In this document: positions 6,258 through 6,821 of the stretch, in pieces | How positions within the stretch are numbered: position 1 is the first letter of the stretch | How the letters are laid out: each line of letters starts with the position of its first letter | DNA from: Desulfobacterales bacterium | GTDB taxonomy: Bacteria; Desulfobacterota; Desulfobacteria; Desulfobacterales; BuS5 | NCBI GenBank assembly: GCA_020056865.1 | Contig: JAGVGX010000212.1 | Location: forward strand, 1-6,821 | Direction: 5' to 3' | DNA: 6,821 bases | The notes under the pieces: model-generated | Told to the model about the DNA's origin: nothing | The model's database searches: none | The model's input: the letters and a program-made list of their open reading frames with translations, nothing else | Translations under genes and position numbers: made by a program

Positions 6258-6821
6258 TTATCTGGTTAAAATGATAGCGAGAATTCTAACATTTTCATTG
6301 GTATATCCAGAGGGTATATCATACAGGATTGTTATTTTATCACCTTTGGCTATGATCTTTGTATAATCATAACCATATGACTCACCAGGTAGGATTTCAT
6401 TCGATGATTCCGAATATATTATTGTGTATTGCCCACCACTAAAACATCTATTATTTAGTTTCACCCAATTATCATCTCTATTCCCTGATATTTCATGCCC
6501 CACTTCTGATACAACGCCACTCTCTTTAGGGCAATTATTATAATGTCCAAGTATGAATCGGGCGCAACTGTCCCAATATTTATACCAGCCCAGAGAATTT
6601 TGACAAACAAACCCATTCTTTTTTTCTTCTCTATCGTATGCCTTCTGCATCATGATCCAGTAGATATTTAATCTGGATCTTTCACCATTTTTAATAGCAG
6701 TTTCTATCAGAGGGAAAAAATCAGTTAATGGTTTATCTGCAAGGCTATTCTTTAAAGCATTTTCTTCAATTTCTTCTTCACCCGGCCAATAAGTTTTGGA
6801 GCCACTGCCTTGAAGAAAATA
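6258..6821 (-). CDS. Hypothetical protein, 3' part (5' end beyond window)
   Basis: The - strand frame ending in TAA at 6258-6260 is open without interruption to the right edge, giving 187 visible C-terminal residues. A methionine pair at 6653 lies inside the frame. Because 56 further codons upstream stay open and look protein-like, I treat the gene as truncated by the window. The visible N-terminal half is helical and charged (EEEIEENALKN, KNGERSRLNIYWIMMQKAYD). The middle is aromatic and cysteine-rich (FVCQN, WYKYWDSCARF, NNCPKE; visible residues 73, 86 and 97). A fourth cysteine at 126 (NNRCFSGG) leads into a beta-rich tail with repeated isoleucine/tyrosine strands (QYTIIYSES, KITILYDIP) ending in LAIILTR. 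The four cysteines would fit an exported protein with disulfides, but the N-terminus that would carry a signal peptide is missing. I do not recognise the family. The DNA looks more AT-rich than the translation genes. Confidence 0.7.
   Translation of the reverse strand, partial: YFLQGSGSKTYWPGEEEIEENALKNSLADKPLTDFFPLIETAIKNGERSRLNIYWIMMQKAYDREEKKNGFVCQNSLGWYKYWDSCARFILGHYNNCPKESGVVSEVGHEISGNRDDNWVKLNNRCFSGGQYTIIYSESSNEILPGESYGYDYTKIIAKGDKITILYDIPSGYTNENVRILAIILTR

Noticed and set aside
1..6821. A CRISPR array, insertion sequence or transposase.
   Set aside because: No regularly spaced direct repeats, no transposase-like protein and no pair of terminal inverted repeats flanking the ATPase gene could be seen.

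Overview
The left two thirds (bases 30 to about 4509, all on the + strand) is the conserved translation cluster rpmI-rplT-pheS-pheT, followed by a small MerR-family regulator gene. It encodes ribosomal proteins L35 and L20 and both subunits of phenylalanyl-tRNA synthetase. Spacing is tight: 37 bases rpmI-rplT, 69 bases rplT-pheS, 1 base pheS-pheT, and 20 bases from pheT to the ATG preferred for the regulator. The set reads as one transcription unit whose promoter, and normally infC, lie left of the window. The gene order, the four-cysteine insert in PheS and the MerR-type gene after pheT suggest a Gram-negative bacterium of the former Deltaproteobacteria (Desulfobacterota). This is an inference from gene order and remembered family features, not from a search.

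Bases 4510 to 4749 hold no convincing gene but are rich in short inverted repeats. They separate two convergent units and mark the change from housekeeping to accessory DNA. One hairpin followed by a T-run on the - strand could terminate the ATPase transcript arriving from the right.

The right third is on the - strand. It holds a complete AAA+ ATPase of the AAA_14/DUF4143 type with a C-terminal PD-(D/E)XK-like motif. The gene has a strong-looking Shine-Dalgarno sequence and a well-formed sigma70-type promoter (TTGACA, 17 bases, TATGTT). Upstream of it is the 3' part of an unrecognised, cysteine-containing protein gene that runs off the right edge. Its frame is open all the way to base 6821, so the methionine at 6653 should not be taken as its start.

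The genes of the left part work together in translation: L35 and L20 go into the 50S subunit, and PheS and PheT form the (alpha-beta)2 enzyme that charges tRNA-Phe. The ATPase and the partial gene have no visible functional link to them. I did not find strong evidence of a new multi-gene system. The best leads are the hairpin-rich junction, the orphan ATPase/nuclease-like gene with its own promoter, and the unassigned partial gene.
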